A stretch of 64,000 nucleotides of DNA, taken from contig NC_083673.1 in the NCBI RefSeq assembly GCF_030384665.1, forward strand, positions 496,001 through 560,000, in the 5' to 3' direction. The notes under the pieces were generated by a model that searched no databases, was not told the origin of the DNA, and saw nothing but the letters and a program-made list of their open reading frames with translations. Positions 40,553 to 52,091 of this stretch are shown piece by piece; the stretch's first letter is position 1, and each line of letters starts with the position of its first letter. Both the position numbers and the translations under genes were made by a program. Source of the stretch: Lodderomyces elongisporus (Eukaryota; Ascomycota; Pichiomycetes; Serinales; Debaryomycetaceae).

Positions 40553-40752
40553 GCATTATTTTTATAATAGACAAATTTACAATAAAACGGTTGATGCAAT
40601 TTTTTTCAAGTATTTGTACATAATTTTTTTTTTTCTCTCCTTTGATTATCTTTCTTTCCTTTGAGTACTTTTTATGTTTTTTCATTTTTTTTTTCTCATT
40701 TTTTTGGTAGTATTGATCAACTATAAAACTATTGCTTTATGGTGTGTACTAC

Positions 40753-42120
<1,368 letters not shown>

Positions 42121-42237
42121 TCAATTGAAAAGTATGGAGTTGTATGTGGATTATATGACACAAAAAAGAGGTTCATTTTCTTCACAATCTTTTATGGGCA
42201 GAGAAGGATATCGAAACGCCGTTCTCGGAAAGTTGAG

Positions 42238-42244
42238 TGAGTCA
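42238..42244. promoter_or_regulatory. Gcn4 element TGAGTCA upstream of LYS12
   Basis: Perfect TGASTCA match (TGAGTCA, followed by T) 352 bp upstream of the LYS12 ATG, consistent with general amino-acid control. Confidence 0.5.
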
Positions 42245-42317
42245 TCAGTTAACTCGATCATACTGCTAGGTAAATACATTGAGAATGAAAATAAAAGACA
42301 AAGAACCAAACCCCCCA

Positions 42318-42319
<2 letters not shown>

Positions 42320-42388
<69 letters not shown>
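42320..42388. repeat. ACA trinucleotide repeat
   Basis: About 23 tandem AAC/ACA units in the LYS12 upstream region. Confidence 0.95.
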
Positions 42389-42689
42389 CACTATCCAACA
42401 ACCAAACCCATAGTGTTTATAAAGTTCAATGATCAGTTGTTCATAGACTTTGGCTGCGTTAAAAAAGAGGTGGTGATTGCTTAATAGCTGTAAATAATAT
42501 ACAAATGTTCTATGTAATATAAATGCTTTAAAAGCAATGGCGGGAAACAATGATGATAAAGAATTCAAAACAGAAAAGTTATAAAAAAAATTAAACTCAA
42601 GGAATTTATTTATTTAAACATACATATATACAAGACTAGATGCAAATCATTCGTTACTAATTTGGTCCTAGAATAAATGTACCGGCCGT

Positions 42690-43451
42690 CTATTCCTCAA
42701 CCTTTACCAATCCAACCTTTGCAGGTCTCAACACTCTGTCATTTAAGGTGAAACCATTTTGTTGGACGAAAAAGACGGTGCCTGGGGTCTTATCTGGGTG
42801 AGGAGCCTCAAACACTGCCTCGTGCAAATTAGGGTCAAATGGTTCATCCAAGGGTTCGATTTTCTTGATACCAAACTTGAAAAGTGTTTTCAAAAACACA
42901 TCCTTGGTCATATTAACACCATCATACAAGTTTTTAACCTCGGTGTTTTTCTCCAAAGTTTCTTGTTTGACGTGGCCTAAGGCTAAGTCAAAGTTGTCGA
43001 CGGACTCGAGCAAGTCTTTGGCAAATTTCTGCAAAGCAAAGTTCTTGGCCTTTTCCACTTCCACTTTTGTAGTTTCTTGTAAATGACGGAAATCAGCCTT
43101 TGCTCTGGTATAGTGATTCTTCATTGCTGCCAAATCCTTGTCCTTTTTATCCAATTTCTCTCTCAATTCAATCAACTCTGGACTCTCGACATTTTCAGCT
43201 TCAGCTTCTGGTGCTGCTTGCTCAGTATTATGCTCAGCAGTTTGTTCTTCGTTCTTTGGTGGTGGTGCTGCTGCTGAGGATGATGAAGCATCTCCTTGTT
43301 CATTCTGTGAAGCCCTTGTGCTATTGAAACGCTGTCCAATTACTTGTTGTGCATTGAAATACACAGGAGAGCAAGTAGATCTAGCGGATGACAATGTAAT
43401 AGGGCGAGGAGGTATTGACCTCTTCAAAACATGAGTGAAAGTTCTGTGCAT
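42690..43451 (-). CDS. MGE1: Mitochondrial GrpE nucleotide-exchange factor
   Basis: Nucleotide-exchange factor for mitochondrial Hsp70 (Ssc1), acting in the matrix in protein import and folding. The protein has 253 residues. The presequence MHRTFTHVLKRSIPPRPITL is basic with no acids. A Ser/Ala/Glu-rich linker follows (about 50-90), then a long dimerising helix (ELREKLDKKDKDLAAMKNHY, RAKADFRHLQETTKVEVEKA) and the family core FALQKFAKDLLESVDNFDLALGH. The C-terminal beta domain carries EPLDEPFDPNLHEAVFEAPH and GFTLNDRVLRPAKVGLVK. It matches GrpE family order and the roughly 228-residue yeast Mge1. Divergent from the uS15m gene. Confidence 0.94.
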   Translation of the reverse strand: MHRTFTHVLKRSIPPRPITLSSARSTCSPVYFNAQQVIGQRFNSTRASQNEQGDASSSSAAAPPPKNEEQTAEHNTEQAAPEAEAENVESPELIELREKLDKKDKDLAAMKNHYTRAKADFRHLQETTKVEVEKAKNFALQKFAKDLLESVDNFDLALGHVKQETLEKNTEVKNLYDGVNMTKDVFLKTLFKFGIKKIEPLDEPFDPNLHEAVFEAPHPDKTPGTVFFVQQNGFTLNDRVLRPAKVGLVKVEE

Positions 43452-44683
43452 TGTAAAAAGATTTACACAAAAAAAAAGAAATTAACAAATAAGTTGAGAA
43501 AGGTGGGGTAAGGTGGGGTGGGGTGGAGTGAAATGTGGTTGGATAAAGTTGGAAAGAGAAAAAGCCAAAAAAAAAAAAAAAACAGAAAGGGTTTGGTGTG
43601 TAATGTTTTGTAAGTGGCGTGGCACTGGTAAACTTGAAAGTCGTGATGTTGCAAGAGTATTTTGCTTCAAAAAATTTTCGATGAACTTCTCTCACGCACT
43701 TTTCGCACTACGGCACACACACACACACACACACACTCACTCACACACTCACACACACACACACACTCACACTAGCAGGTTGTTGTTTCCAGCTGCAAAA
43801 ATAAAACTTCGCTACCATGAAAAGCTCTCAGCGTAAGATACACTTGCATCTTTATAAAGAGCTGAAATGAATTTTATCATTCTGTTTCTGAAGTTGTTTC
43901 CTTCTCTTTTTCTTCTTCTCTTTTCTTTTTTTGCTTCTTAGCTTTTTAGCTTGTCATCATTTGATCGAGATAAAAGTTTGGCTTCAAAGACACATTATTC
44001 TGTTCATTCTTTGAACCAGTATATCGAATAGATTTCGAAAAAAGTAAAAGAAAGTTTTTTTTTTTTACTAATCCTTCAACTTTATAGTTGTTTCTTCTTT
44101 CAAACTTTCACATCCTCCCAACCTCCCAACCTCTTTTCTCCCTTCTTTTCTGCTAGCACCAAGTCCCTCTTATTTCGATATTCACTATCGCAAAAGGAAA
44201 AGAAAAAAAAGGAAAAAAAAAAACAATTAACTTCTTACTTAATTTACCTTCCAATTACAGTACTGGACACGGCACTCTATAAATACAATCTTGATAAATC
44301 TTCTGATCATATATTCAATAAAATAAAGTACTACAAGGTAGTGGGATCTTTGTTGTATAACTTTTTGTTTCTTGAAATAACACAATACTTTATCAATCGT
44401 AACGTTGTAGATTTCTGTTCTTGTACTATTGTAGTCCAGTGACCAAAGCGTGTGGTTACTCTATAACGTGCTTTTCATTTTGGCGAGACAAACAGAAAAG
44501 CAGAAAAAAAAAAGTAAAAAAAAAAAGTAAAAAAAAAAAACATGAAAAAAAAAGGGAAAAGGGAAAAGGGAAAAGGGAAAAGGGAAATTTTCCAAAACTC
44601 TGATCGAGGAATATACACATCTATAAGCACTCACAAACAGATCCTTCACTACAATCAACTTTAACTTTTCGGTCTTGTTCAAC
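43452..44683. other. Divergent promoter region MGE1 / mitochondrial uS15
   Basis: 1.2 kb between two start codons of mitochondrial proteins. It has GGTGGGGT-type G-rich repeats (43502-43530), a CA/CTCA microsatellite (43714-43772), poly-T and poly-A tracts and GGGAAAA repeats (44554-44586). No further gene is recognised. Confidence 0.55.
43714..43772. repeat. CA / CTCA microsatellite
   Basis: Compound CACA and CTCA repeat of about 59 bp in the MGE1 upstream region. Confidence 0.9.
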
Positions 44684-45646
44684 ATGTTTCAATCGTTTAG
44701 TCGTCCGTTTTCATTGGGTCGGCCATTATTAGAGCAAGTGACCCGGACTCGTAGGGATGTCATCTCGCCCAAATTAGCCGGAACCATATTCAGACAACCC
44801 GACTTACCATTAAACAGAGAAAGAAAATTGAGAAGAAAAGAAAAGAGATTAAAGAGACAAATTGTTCGTGATGTTAATACTTTGAAACAGCATGAGCTTC
44901 AGAATGTTCCATTGAAGGTTGATCCAGTACTAGGTGACCCCAAGTGTAATTTTTTCACACGAATCATGCAAAAAGTTGAAAACTCTGAGGCTAACCTTGC
45001 ATTTGGAATCGATAGACTCGAAATGGAAAAGATCATTTATGCCGCAGACAAAATAGCTCTTGAGAAAGTATCCGATAACGAAGTTTTGCGAGAAAATGAG
45101 AAACAAAAGGCGCAACGCAAGAAAGATGCTTTGTTGACTATTTTGAACTTGAAGAATACCGATAATTCTGACAAGAGGAAAATGGCTGTTAAGTTTGCTC
45201 GCGAAGAACTTCAAAGAGAACCGGGTGACACTGCTTCGCCTGAGGTCCAGGCCGCTGTGTCGACAGTGAAGATACATTTCATGATGAGACACGTTAAGGA
45301 GAATAAACATGATCATCCAACAAGGCTCTTGGTCAGAAACTTGGTACAAAGCAGACAAAAGATTCTAAGGTATTTGAAGAAGAAGAACCCGGAGAGGTAT
45401 TACTATGCATTGGCCAAGTTGGGCTTAACTGATGATGTTGTTGTTAAGGAATTCACTATGGGCTACAAATACTTGCAAGATTACCAAATCTGGGGTGACC
45501 AAGTGCTAGTCAAGGAAACTCAAAGCGAAAAGAAAAAGAAATTCAGACTTAAGAAACTTAGGGAGAAGGTCAACACTTATCACGAGGTTGCAAAGAAGAA
45601 TTACGAGATCATGAAAACAGAAGGTATCAAGCCAAGTTCCAACTAA
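44684..45646 (+). CDS. MRPS28: Mitochondrial small-subunit ribosomal protein uS15m (Mrps28-like)
   Basis: Component of the mitochondrial 37S ribosomal subunit, homologous to bacterial S15, which binds the central domain of 15S rRNA. The ATG at 44684 gives 320 residues; the open frame begins three codons earlier at a TTG. The presequence MFQSFSRPFSLGRPLLEQVTRTRR is basic. The S15 domain is at about residues 184-250: GDTASPEVQAAVSTVKIHFM, KHDHPTRLLVRNLVQSRQKI, LRYLKKKNPERYYYALAKLG. Long lysine-rich extensions lie on both sides, as in yeast Mrps28 (286 residues). Confidence 0.92.
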   Translation: MFQSFSRPFSLGRPLLEQVTRTRRDVISPKLAGTIFRQPDLPLNRERKLRRKEKRLKRQIVRDVNTLKQHELQNVPLKVDPVLGDPKCNFFTRIMQKVENSEANLAFGIDRLEMEKIIYAADKIALEKVSDNEVLRENEKQKAQRKKDALLTILNLKNTDNSDKRKMAVKFAREELQREPGDTASPEVQAAVSTVKIHFMMRHVKENKHDHPTRLLVRNLVQSRQKILRYLKKKNPERYYYALAKLGLTDDVVVKEFTMGYKYLQDYQIWGDQVLVKETQSEKKKKFRLKKLREKVNTYHEVAKKNYEIMKTEGIKPSSN

Positions 45647-45781
45647 GAGGAGTCATAATAAATATATATGTATATATATATATATATACATATTTGTATT
45701 GAAGCCTCTTTTGATTCTTTAATAAAACTAAATTGTATATAGACTTTTTCTGTTTCTTTTTTCTTTTCTTTTACGCCTCAT

Positions 45782-46477
45782 TTATTTTGTAGTATTCATC
45801 TCATTTTGCATGCTTTCCGATATTCGAATGATTTTGTCAATATCCACGGGCTCTGCCTTGATAAGATTGGCTTGGTTTTGGATTGGCACTAGTATTTCTT
45901 GTATTTCGTAATTTATTAGTGATGCATTGTCTCGAAGTCTACTTAACGTTTCAGCTAAAGTATCGTTATCTGTTGCAAGCTTGTCGTAAATTGTCTCTAG
46001 CCCATTAAGTATGTCTTCTTTATTGGTCACCACAACCGAATCAATTATTTCAGATGGGGCCAATTTGTCCAAATGTACCGGCTGCAAGGCAGAGTCTGTC
46101 TTTACCGATCCCTTGGCGTTTGTGTTTGTGTTTGTGCTTGATGTTGTATTGGTGTTGGATGTTGCTGCTGAATTAGCTTCACGCCTTTGTTCTGCCAATT
46201 GAGTGATTTCATCAAGCTCATTTAGCTTGCTGCGTAAATCATTCTCTTCATAGATTTGATCAAACTCAGCTATAGTTTCTTCGTACAAATACTTCAGTAG
46301 TTGTGCCAACCCTGTTTCCAAGCTTTTCAAACCTATTGGAGATTGCGCAATATCTAAGTAACAAGTTTCAATCTGCTCTTTGCTAATTGACCTCAGAAGT
46401 ACCTGCTCAACTGCTTTTTTCCCTACTGTTTGAAGTCTCTCATAGCGCATTTTATGTACACCGCTGGAATTGCTCAT
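45782..46477 (-). CDS. NNF1: Kinetochore MIND/Mis12-complex subunit Nnf1-like
   Basis: A 231-residue, mostly helical protein whose N-terminal 110 residues fit the Nnf1/PMF1 family of the Mis12 (MIND) kinetochore complex, which links inner kinetochore to Ndc80 and Spc105. Supporting pattern: RYERLQTVGKKAVEQVLL near the start, a central FDQIYEENDLRSKLNELDEI (about 77-96; family members show EFxxIxxERxxxxKLNELDxL), then a low-complexity Thr/Asn/Ser linker (about 105-125) and C-terminal helices. I identify it from this motif and from size, not from a catalytic signature, so some doubt remains. Divergent from SEC17. Confidence 0.68.
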   Translation of the reverse strand: MSNSSGVHKMRYERLQTVGKKAVEQVLLRSISKEQIETCYLDIAQSPIGLKSLETGLAQLLKYLYEETIAEFDQIYEENDLRSKLNELDEITQLAEQRREANSAATSNTNTTSSTNTNTNAKGSVKTDSALQPVHLDKLAPSEIIDSVVVTNKEDILNGLETIYDKLATDNDTLAETLSRLRDNASLINYEIQEILVPIQNQANLIKAEPVDIDKIIRISESMQNEMNTTK

Positions 46478-47052
46478 TGTTATATTTTTTTTTCAAAGAA
46501 AAAAAAGGTAAGGAACAGAAAACAAGCACAATAATGAAATGGATGCTGAAATAATATTGCTGGTGTTTTATAGGAGTAATTTACAATTCTGTCCCCTGTT
46601 GGTGTTTATGGTTTAGTTAAATGTTGTTTATTAATTGTAAATCTTCAAGTATCGAGTATCGAGTTTTGTGTATTTTCTTTGTTATGGATACCTCAAGAGA
46701 AGTTGATTGTTTGTCTCTCTTCTTCTTCTTCTTCTTCTTCTTCTTCTTCTCTTTTTTGATTATAAAAAATTAACTAAAAATAAAAAATAAAAAATAAAAC
46801 AGAACAAAAAAAAACGTGTGTGTGTGTGTGTGTGTGTGTGAAAACTAAATTGTAACACTCGCATCTAACAGAAAATTAGTCCCATTGAGTTTGTCTATCT
46901 GGGGAAAAGCAAGCTTGGTAATATTCCTATTTCAACAACTAAAATAGTATCCTTGTATAGCCACAATACACCAGTCCAACGCCATCACCTCCTCCCTCAA
47001 CCCCCCGAATTCTTTTCTAATATATACATATATTTTCCATTTCAGCATTAAT
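46478..47052. other. Divergent promoter region NNF1 / SEC17
   Basis: 575 bp with a TTC trinucleotide run (about 46720-46750), AAATAAAA repeats and a GT run (46817-46840). Both neighbouring genes start at its edges. No ORF of note. Confidence 0.6.
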
Positions 47053-47934
47053 ATGTCTGACCCTAGAGAATTGATTGCAGAGGCAGAGAAACTCCTCAAA
47101 CAACAACTGGGCTTTTTGCTGTTTATCACCGGTTCCTCATCCACACTTCGAAAAGAAGACGCCACCGACCTTTACATCCAAGCAGCAAATAGCTACCGTT
47201 TAAAGAAAGATTTTAATCAAGCGGGCACGCAATTTGTCAAAGCGGCCGAGATACAGCAAAGCTTGAATAATCACAATGATGCTGCCAACCATTTGGTTGA
47301 AGCTTATAAATGCTTCAAGTCGACTTCACCCACAGACGCAATCGATGCTTTATCACAAGCTATCCATATCTTTTTAACTCAAAATGGGCAATTCAGAAGA
47401 GCTGCAAACTTTACAATGGACCTTGCCGAGTTGTATGAGGGTGTAGGGGACACTACTAATGCCATCAAAAGCTATGAGCAGGCTGGAGACTATTTCACAA
47501 CCGATCATGCCGAAGCATTATCAAATAAAGCATTTCTAAAATGTGCAGATTTATGTGCATTGCACACAGATTATAAGAAGGCGATATCACTATACGATGT
47601 TGTAATCAAAAACCTGTTAAATAACTCATTAACGAAATGGAGTTTGAAAGATTATTTCTTCAAAGTTCTATTGTGCGTCTTGTGCACCAACGATCTTGTT
47701 GAAGTTGAAAAGAGAATGGGCAAGTTTTCTGAAGAAGATCCAAATTGGTTTGATTCAAGAGAATGCAAATTGGTCCAAGGGATAATCGAAAGCATTAACA
47801 ATGGTGATGTTGAAGATTTCTCCGATAAAGTATTTGAGTTTGACAAGTTTAGTAAACTTGACAAACTCAAGACTCAGTTATTATTGACCATCAAGACATC
47901 CGTAGTCGATAACGACGAGGTTGATATTTTGTAG
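47053..47934 (+). CDS. SEC17: Alpha-SNAP (Sec17), SNARE disassembly adaptor
   Basis: Adaptor that recruits the AAA ATPase Sec18/NSF to SNARE complexes for their disassembly after membrane fusion. The 293 residues match family length (292). The TPR-like helical array is evident: LYIQAANSYRLKKDFNQAGT, HNDAANHLVEAYKCFKSTSP, GQFRRAANFTMDLAELYEGV, AIKSYEQAGDYFTTDHAEAL, the signature WSLKDYFFKVLLC and WFDSRECKLVQGIIES, ending with an acidic tail and the conserved final Leu that stimulates NSF. CTG codons at residues about 22 and 26 lie in the membrane-interacting loop where other alpha-SNAPs are hydrophilic, in keeping with reading CTG as Ser. Confidence 0.95.
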   Translation: MSDPRELIAEAEKLLKQQLGFLLFITGSSSTLRKEDATDLYIQAANSYRLKKDFNQAGTQFVKAAEIQQSLNNHNDAANHLVEAYKCFKSTSPTDAIDALSQAIHIFLTQNGQFRRAANFTMDLAELYEGVGDTTNAIKSYEQAGDYFTTDHAEALSNKAFLKCADLCALHTDYKKAISLYDVVIKNLLNNSLTKWSLKDYFFKVLLCVLCTNDLVEVEKRMGKFSEEDPNWFDSRECKLVQGIIESINNGDVEDFSDKVFEFDKFSKLDKLKTQLLLTIKTSVVDNDEVDIL

Positions 47935-48100
47935 TTGTACTACTATTTAATTCTATTCTTTATTTTTTTATTGCTCTTGTTCTTGTTCTTTGTTTTTTCT
48001 TTTCTCCAACAATCAGTTTTCATTATTACAGCATAGTAGATTTGCAATTCTGGCCTTTCAGTTTTGTCTTTTTGATTGATTGTTTTTTACCTCCGCCTCG

Positions 48101-48119
48101 CCCCCCCCCCCCCCCCCCC
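48101..48119. repeat. Poly-C homopolymer (19 C)
   Basis: Nineteen consecutive C in an AT-rich intergenic region about 170 bp after the SEC17 stop. Confidence 0.9.
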
Positions 48120-48232
48120 TTTACTTTTGCTTTTTTTATAGCATATTTTTGTCAAAGAAACTAATTTTAGGTTGTTTTTGTATTTTTTTTTTTTGATTCA
48201 CTTGATTTCATCCACTTTAGACAGGAACTGAA

Positions 48233-48394
48233 ATGGCTCGACAAGTAGTGGCAAGTATCAATAAGCATGGATACGAGTCGGAAAAAAAAGATAGATCTCT
48301 AGAAACATTTTTATGGTTAACGAGCCACTTTGTCCAATATTTCCAATTAAAAAAAGGTGATGGAGAGAATGACGAATGGCGGAAAGCAAGGTGA
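48233..48394 (+). CDS. Small hypothetical ORF (53 codons)
   Basis: Starts MARQVVASINKHGYESEKKD and ends with ENDEWRKAR. Unlike other frames in this spacer it has balanced, protein-like composition (charged, amphipathic, one aromatic-rich helix TFLWLTSHFVQYFQLKK). I recognise no family. The downstream sequence gives no clear splice partner. It could be a genuine small gene or chance. Confidence 0.3.
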   Translation: MARQVVASINKHGYESEKKDRSLETFLWLTSHFVQYFQLKKGDGENDEWRKAR

Positions 48395-49657
48395 ACAAGT
48401 GTGAGACTTTTCCTTCACAGAATAAATTGGCCAAAAAGAAAGCACTGTTATTCCAAATATATTTGCTTTTGTACGTGCTTAATAGAAAATGCAACGAGCT
48501 GTATGGAACAAACTATTGTACCTAATTGTGAGTACCAAAGTTTACAATTTGTTTTCTGTTTGTTTCCTTTCTGTTTGCTTTTTTCTTTTTGATAAGAAGA
48601 TTAACACTTCCTTTTTTGTAGTTCTACTCAATGGTTGTTTTTTTGTTACTAGAGACCACATGAACCAGCTAAATGGCAATTCTTGCACACCGAAGCTGAA
48701 GGATCAAAATAAGTGTTACATTGTATGGTGCTACACTGGATCAAGAGCAAAGAGAGAGATCAAAATAAAAATTAATTACTGCAGCAAACAGTTTCTTGGT
48801 AATAAAAGCAAGAGTAGCCTGAACATAGGTATGCTCTTGTGAATATTAGGCGAGCTATAAGATGTTGGAGGACATTGAAAAAAGACTGAATGCTATGGAA
48901 CCGGTTACTAAGTAGATAGGGTAAATGTGAAAACAGAAACAGAAACAGAAACAGAAACAGAAACTTGAATAGAGGCGGGAGCTGGTGTGTGAACATGAGG
49001 TGACGCGTGCTTTTTCCTTTAGGTCATATATGGCAAAATTAAATAACAACAAAGTCCATCAACTTTATGGCAAAAAGAAAAAGATGGCCAAATGGAAAAG
49101 AAAAGAAAAGGAAAGAAAGAAAAAGATAAGGGAATCTAACAAATAAGAATCTTTCATCAACATTTGGGATGCAGTTATGGGCAAACTTAGATGATAAATC
49201 TTTATCCAAGTTGGATTGTAATTGATCTAGAGGAGAGTACTGGGATATAAACAAGGAGATCAAACTATAAGCGCCGCATTATTCCGTATCAGGACATTTA
49301 AATTTTTTTTTTTTTTAGCTTTTGGTTTTTTTGGTGGTGGTTGGGTGGGGGGCACAGAGAGTAATTTCTTTGTGATCGCTTCCATAAATTTGTCTGTTTG
49401 TTGTTGTTGTTGTTGTTGTTGTTGTTGAGAAGCAGACCGGTATTAGTTCACCATCAACTTATCATCACCACCTCATCTGATCCATTCAATATTTTTACCA
49501 ATTTCTAGCTCATTCTATACATCATCGTGCACTCCACAAGAAATTAACATTCACAGATCAAATCAAAACAAAATATAGAAACTAAGAAATAATTGAAATA
49601 TTAAAACATTTTTGGCATACACTTATATTTATATATCCATATTTGAGATCTCCCACG

Positions 49658-49723
49658 ATGCGGCAATATGGGACTGCACCTTTTGAATCAACTTCGCATT
49701 ACCAACAATCACGTCTACTCTAA
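49658..49723 (+). other. Short ORF overlapping the SAS3 start codon
   Basis: An ATG 10 nt before the SAS3 ATG opens a 21-codon frame (MRQYGTAPF...) that ends inside SAS3 in another frame. If the transcript begins upstream of it, scanning ribosomes would meet this ATG first. Confidence 0.45.
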
Positions 49724-51715
49724 TTTGGAGATAAAGGATCTTGACAAGAGGACACATAGGCACAAGGAAATAAATGACTATTCATTGAAGCGCATGCTCA
49801 AGAAGACGCGTAAAATAAACGAAGTGACTAAAAAGATAAGTAAGCACAATGATAAAGGAACGAGTCCTACAAAGAAGGTGAAACGAAAAGTAAAAACAAT
49901 CAAGAATGATAAACATTTTCTAATCAAAATCAAGTACAAATCAAAAGATACTCGAGAATTGCCATATAAAGGAGCACTTGGGTTTCCAGATTGTCTCATT
50001 AATGATACGGATCCAACTAAAGAAGAACGAGCGTTTTTTGAAGAATTGAAAGAAAAGGCTTCCAAATTATTTGTCAAAAACGAACAAAAAAATGTCCAAA
50101 CCTCGGAAACAGCTCTGAATGTAAAAGAAAGCACACCTTCTGTCATCAGTTTGAATAAATCGAAAATCAAAAGAATTGTACTACGAGACTTTGAAATTGA
50201 TACTTGGTACACTGCTCCGTACCCTGAGGAGTATTCACAATGTGAAACGCTATATATTTGCGAATATTGTTTAAAATACATGAGCTCTTCAATGTCCTAC
50301 CTGCGCCATCAACTCAAAAATTGCAATAATTCCAATCACCATCCCCCAGGTATTGAGATTTATAGAGATGACCAAGTCTCCATATGGGAAGTTGATGGGA
50401 GAAAAAACATAAACTACTGTCAGAATATCTGTTTACTAGCCAAACTATTTCTAAATTCCAAAACCTTGTACTACGATGTTGAGCCTTTTGTTTTTTATGT
50501 CTTGACCGAACGCGATCCGCAGATTCCTACAAGACATCATTTTGTTGGTTATTTTTCAAAAGAGAAGCTCAATAGCCTGGATTATAATGTTTCTTGTATA
50601 CTTACCTTGCCCATATACCAACGAAAAGGTTATGGAAATTTGTTGATTGATTTCAGTTATTTGCTCAGCCGCAATGAATTCAAGTACGGTACACCAGAAA
50701 AACCACTAAGTGATTTAGGTCTTTTGAGTTATAGAAACTATTGGAAACTTACAGTAGCATACAAATTACGTGAACTTCATAATATGTTTAAGAATAACAG
50801 CAACACCAAAAACATAAATAATAACGGGGATAGTAATTTTAACAATGGCAATAATAATATTAATATTAACAATAATAATGTTAATATCAACAATAACAAT
50901 AATAAGGAGAAGAACTGCATGGGTAATGCTGATAAAATGTGTGCTGACAGCGAAGACTTTAATTCAACGAAGCCGAGCTTTACATTGACCATTGAGCTCT
51001 TATCAAAACTTACCGGTATGATCCCAGCAAATGTCACTTTTGCGTTGGAACAACTAGACGCATTGTACAAAAACCCAAACACTGGTCAATATGCTATAGT
51101 TGCGGATATCTCAATTATAGAAAAACAGATACAAAAATGGGAAGCCAAGTCCTATTCAACATTGGATTACTCAAAACTATTGTGGAAACCTATGCTCTTT
51201 GGACCTAGTGGGGGGATCAACTCTGCACCAGCAATGCTGCTAAATCCGCAAAAACCAAATGTTGTACCACAAAACAGTATATCCTTAGTCTCGGAGTTTC
51301 TCAAAGATGACATCAACAACCCATATAGCTTTGAAGAAGAAGCATATAAGGAGATCGAAATGCTTACAAGTCTCAACCAGAAAGCACTGCAAGTGAGTAT
51401 CGACGAGTATTTGATATGCAAACCTGGTATGCCGAATGGCACTTACAAGCAGAAACTTTTAAATAAAAAGACTGAACGCATTAACACACGAGAAGTGGAT
51501 ATGGAAGCTGTTGCTGAAATATTCACTGATGATGAGGAAGACGGGAATGATGAAAGTGACGAGCCAGAATTTGTTGACGAAAGTGAAGAAGGAGAAGAAG
51601 AAGAAGAAGAGGAAGACGAGGAAGGTGAGGAAAACGAAGAAGGTGAGGGAAGAAAACGAAGAAAACGAAAGGGACGGAGGAAATACAGCTCAAGGTCCAG
51701 AATTATAGATGATGA

Positions 51716-51749
<34 letters not shown>

Positions 51750-51932
51750 CATAGAGAATTAGAGAGCGAATCAAATGCATCGAGTCTTTCTATTGAGTTG
51801 AATAACAGGTCCATCAACGATAGTGAAGACGAAAGTGACAACGGCGTCAGTATTGATGAGGACGAACAAAATGAAGAACAAAATGATGATGATGATGATG
51901 ATGACGAAGATGCAGAGTATGATTCAAGATAA
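49668..51932 (+). CDS. SAS3: MYST-family histone acetyltransferase Sas3-like
   Basis: Catalytic subunit of a NuA3-type complex that acetylates histone H3 (Lys14). The 754 residues contain a basic N terminus and the MYST domain from about 165 to 500. It starts with [20 protein letters not shown], a C2HC zinc finger ([11 protein letters not shown], then a His 13 residues later and KNC), the catalytic-core stretch [20 protein letters not shown], the acetyl-CoA loop [20 protein letters not shown], and [15 protein letters not shown]. An Asn-rich insertion (about 378-420) interrupts the domain before [17 protein letters not shown]. The C terminus is a long acidic tail of Glu and Asp runs, as in Sas3 rather than Esa1 or Sas2. 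The N terminus could begin later at Met44, because the ATG used here is overlapped by an upstream ATG. Confidence 0.92.
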
Positions 51933-52091
51933 GGTCCTTAAAAGTCTTTTTCATAGTCAAATATTGTTCTCTTCCGATAATTTCATTCGAGCTATGTATA
52001 TTCTTGAGGTTGGTGCAACAAAAGCAGCTAGATTATTTACATATTGTATTATATTTTAATTCAACAAGAACAAGCAAAGTTCAGTACAGAC

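Larger units (their letters stand above)
47935..49667. other. Intergenic SEC17-SAS3, with one small candidate ORF
   Basis: 1.7 kb containing a 19-base C run (48101-48119), a CAGAAA repeat (about 48933-48963), a TTG run (about 49399-49427) and poly-T tracts. The only protein-like frame is the 53-codon ORF at 48233-48394, listed separately. Other frames, including a 117-codon one at 48489-48842, look random. Confidence 0.5.

Noticed and set aside
42134..42484. 116-codon plus-strand ORF with a run of about 23 Thr in the LYS12 promoter
   Set aside because: Much of it is an ACA microsatellite, the flanks show no family resemblance, and it lies antisense over the LYS12 upstream region. Conservation could revive it.
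48489..48842. 117-codon ORF, with a possible GTGAGT...TTGTAG intron
   Set aside because: No clear branch point; both spliced and unspliced products lack protein-like features.
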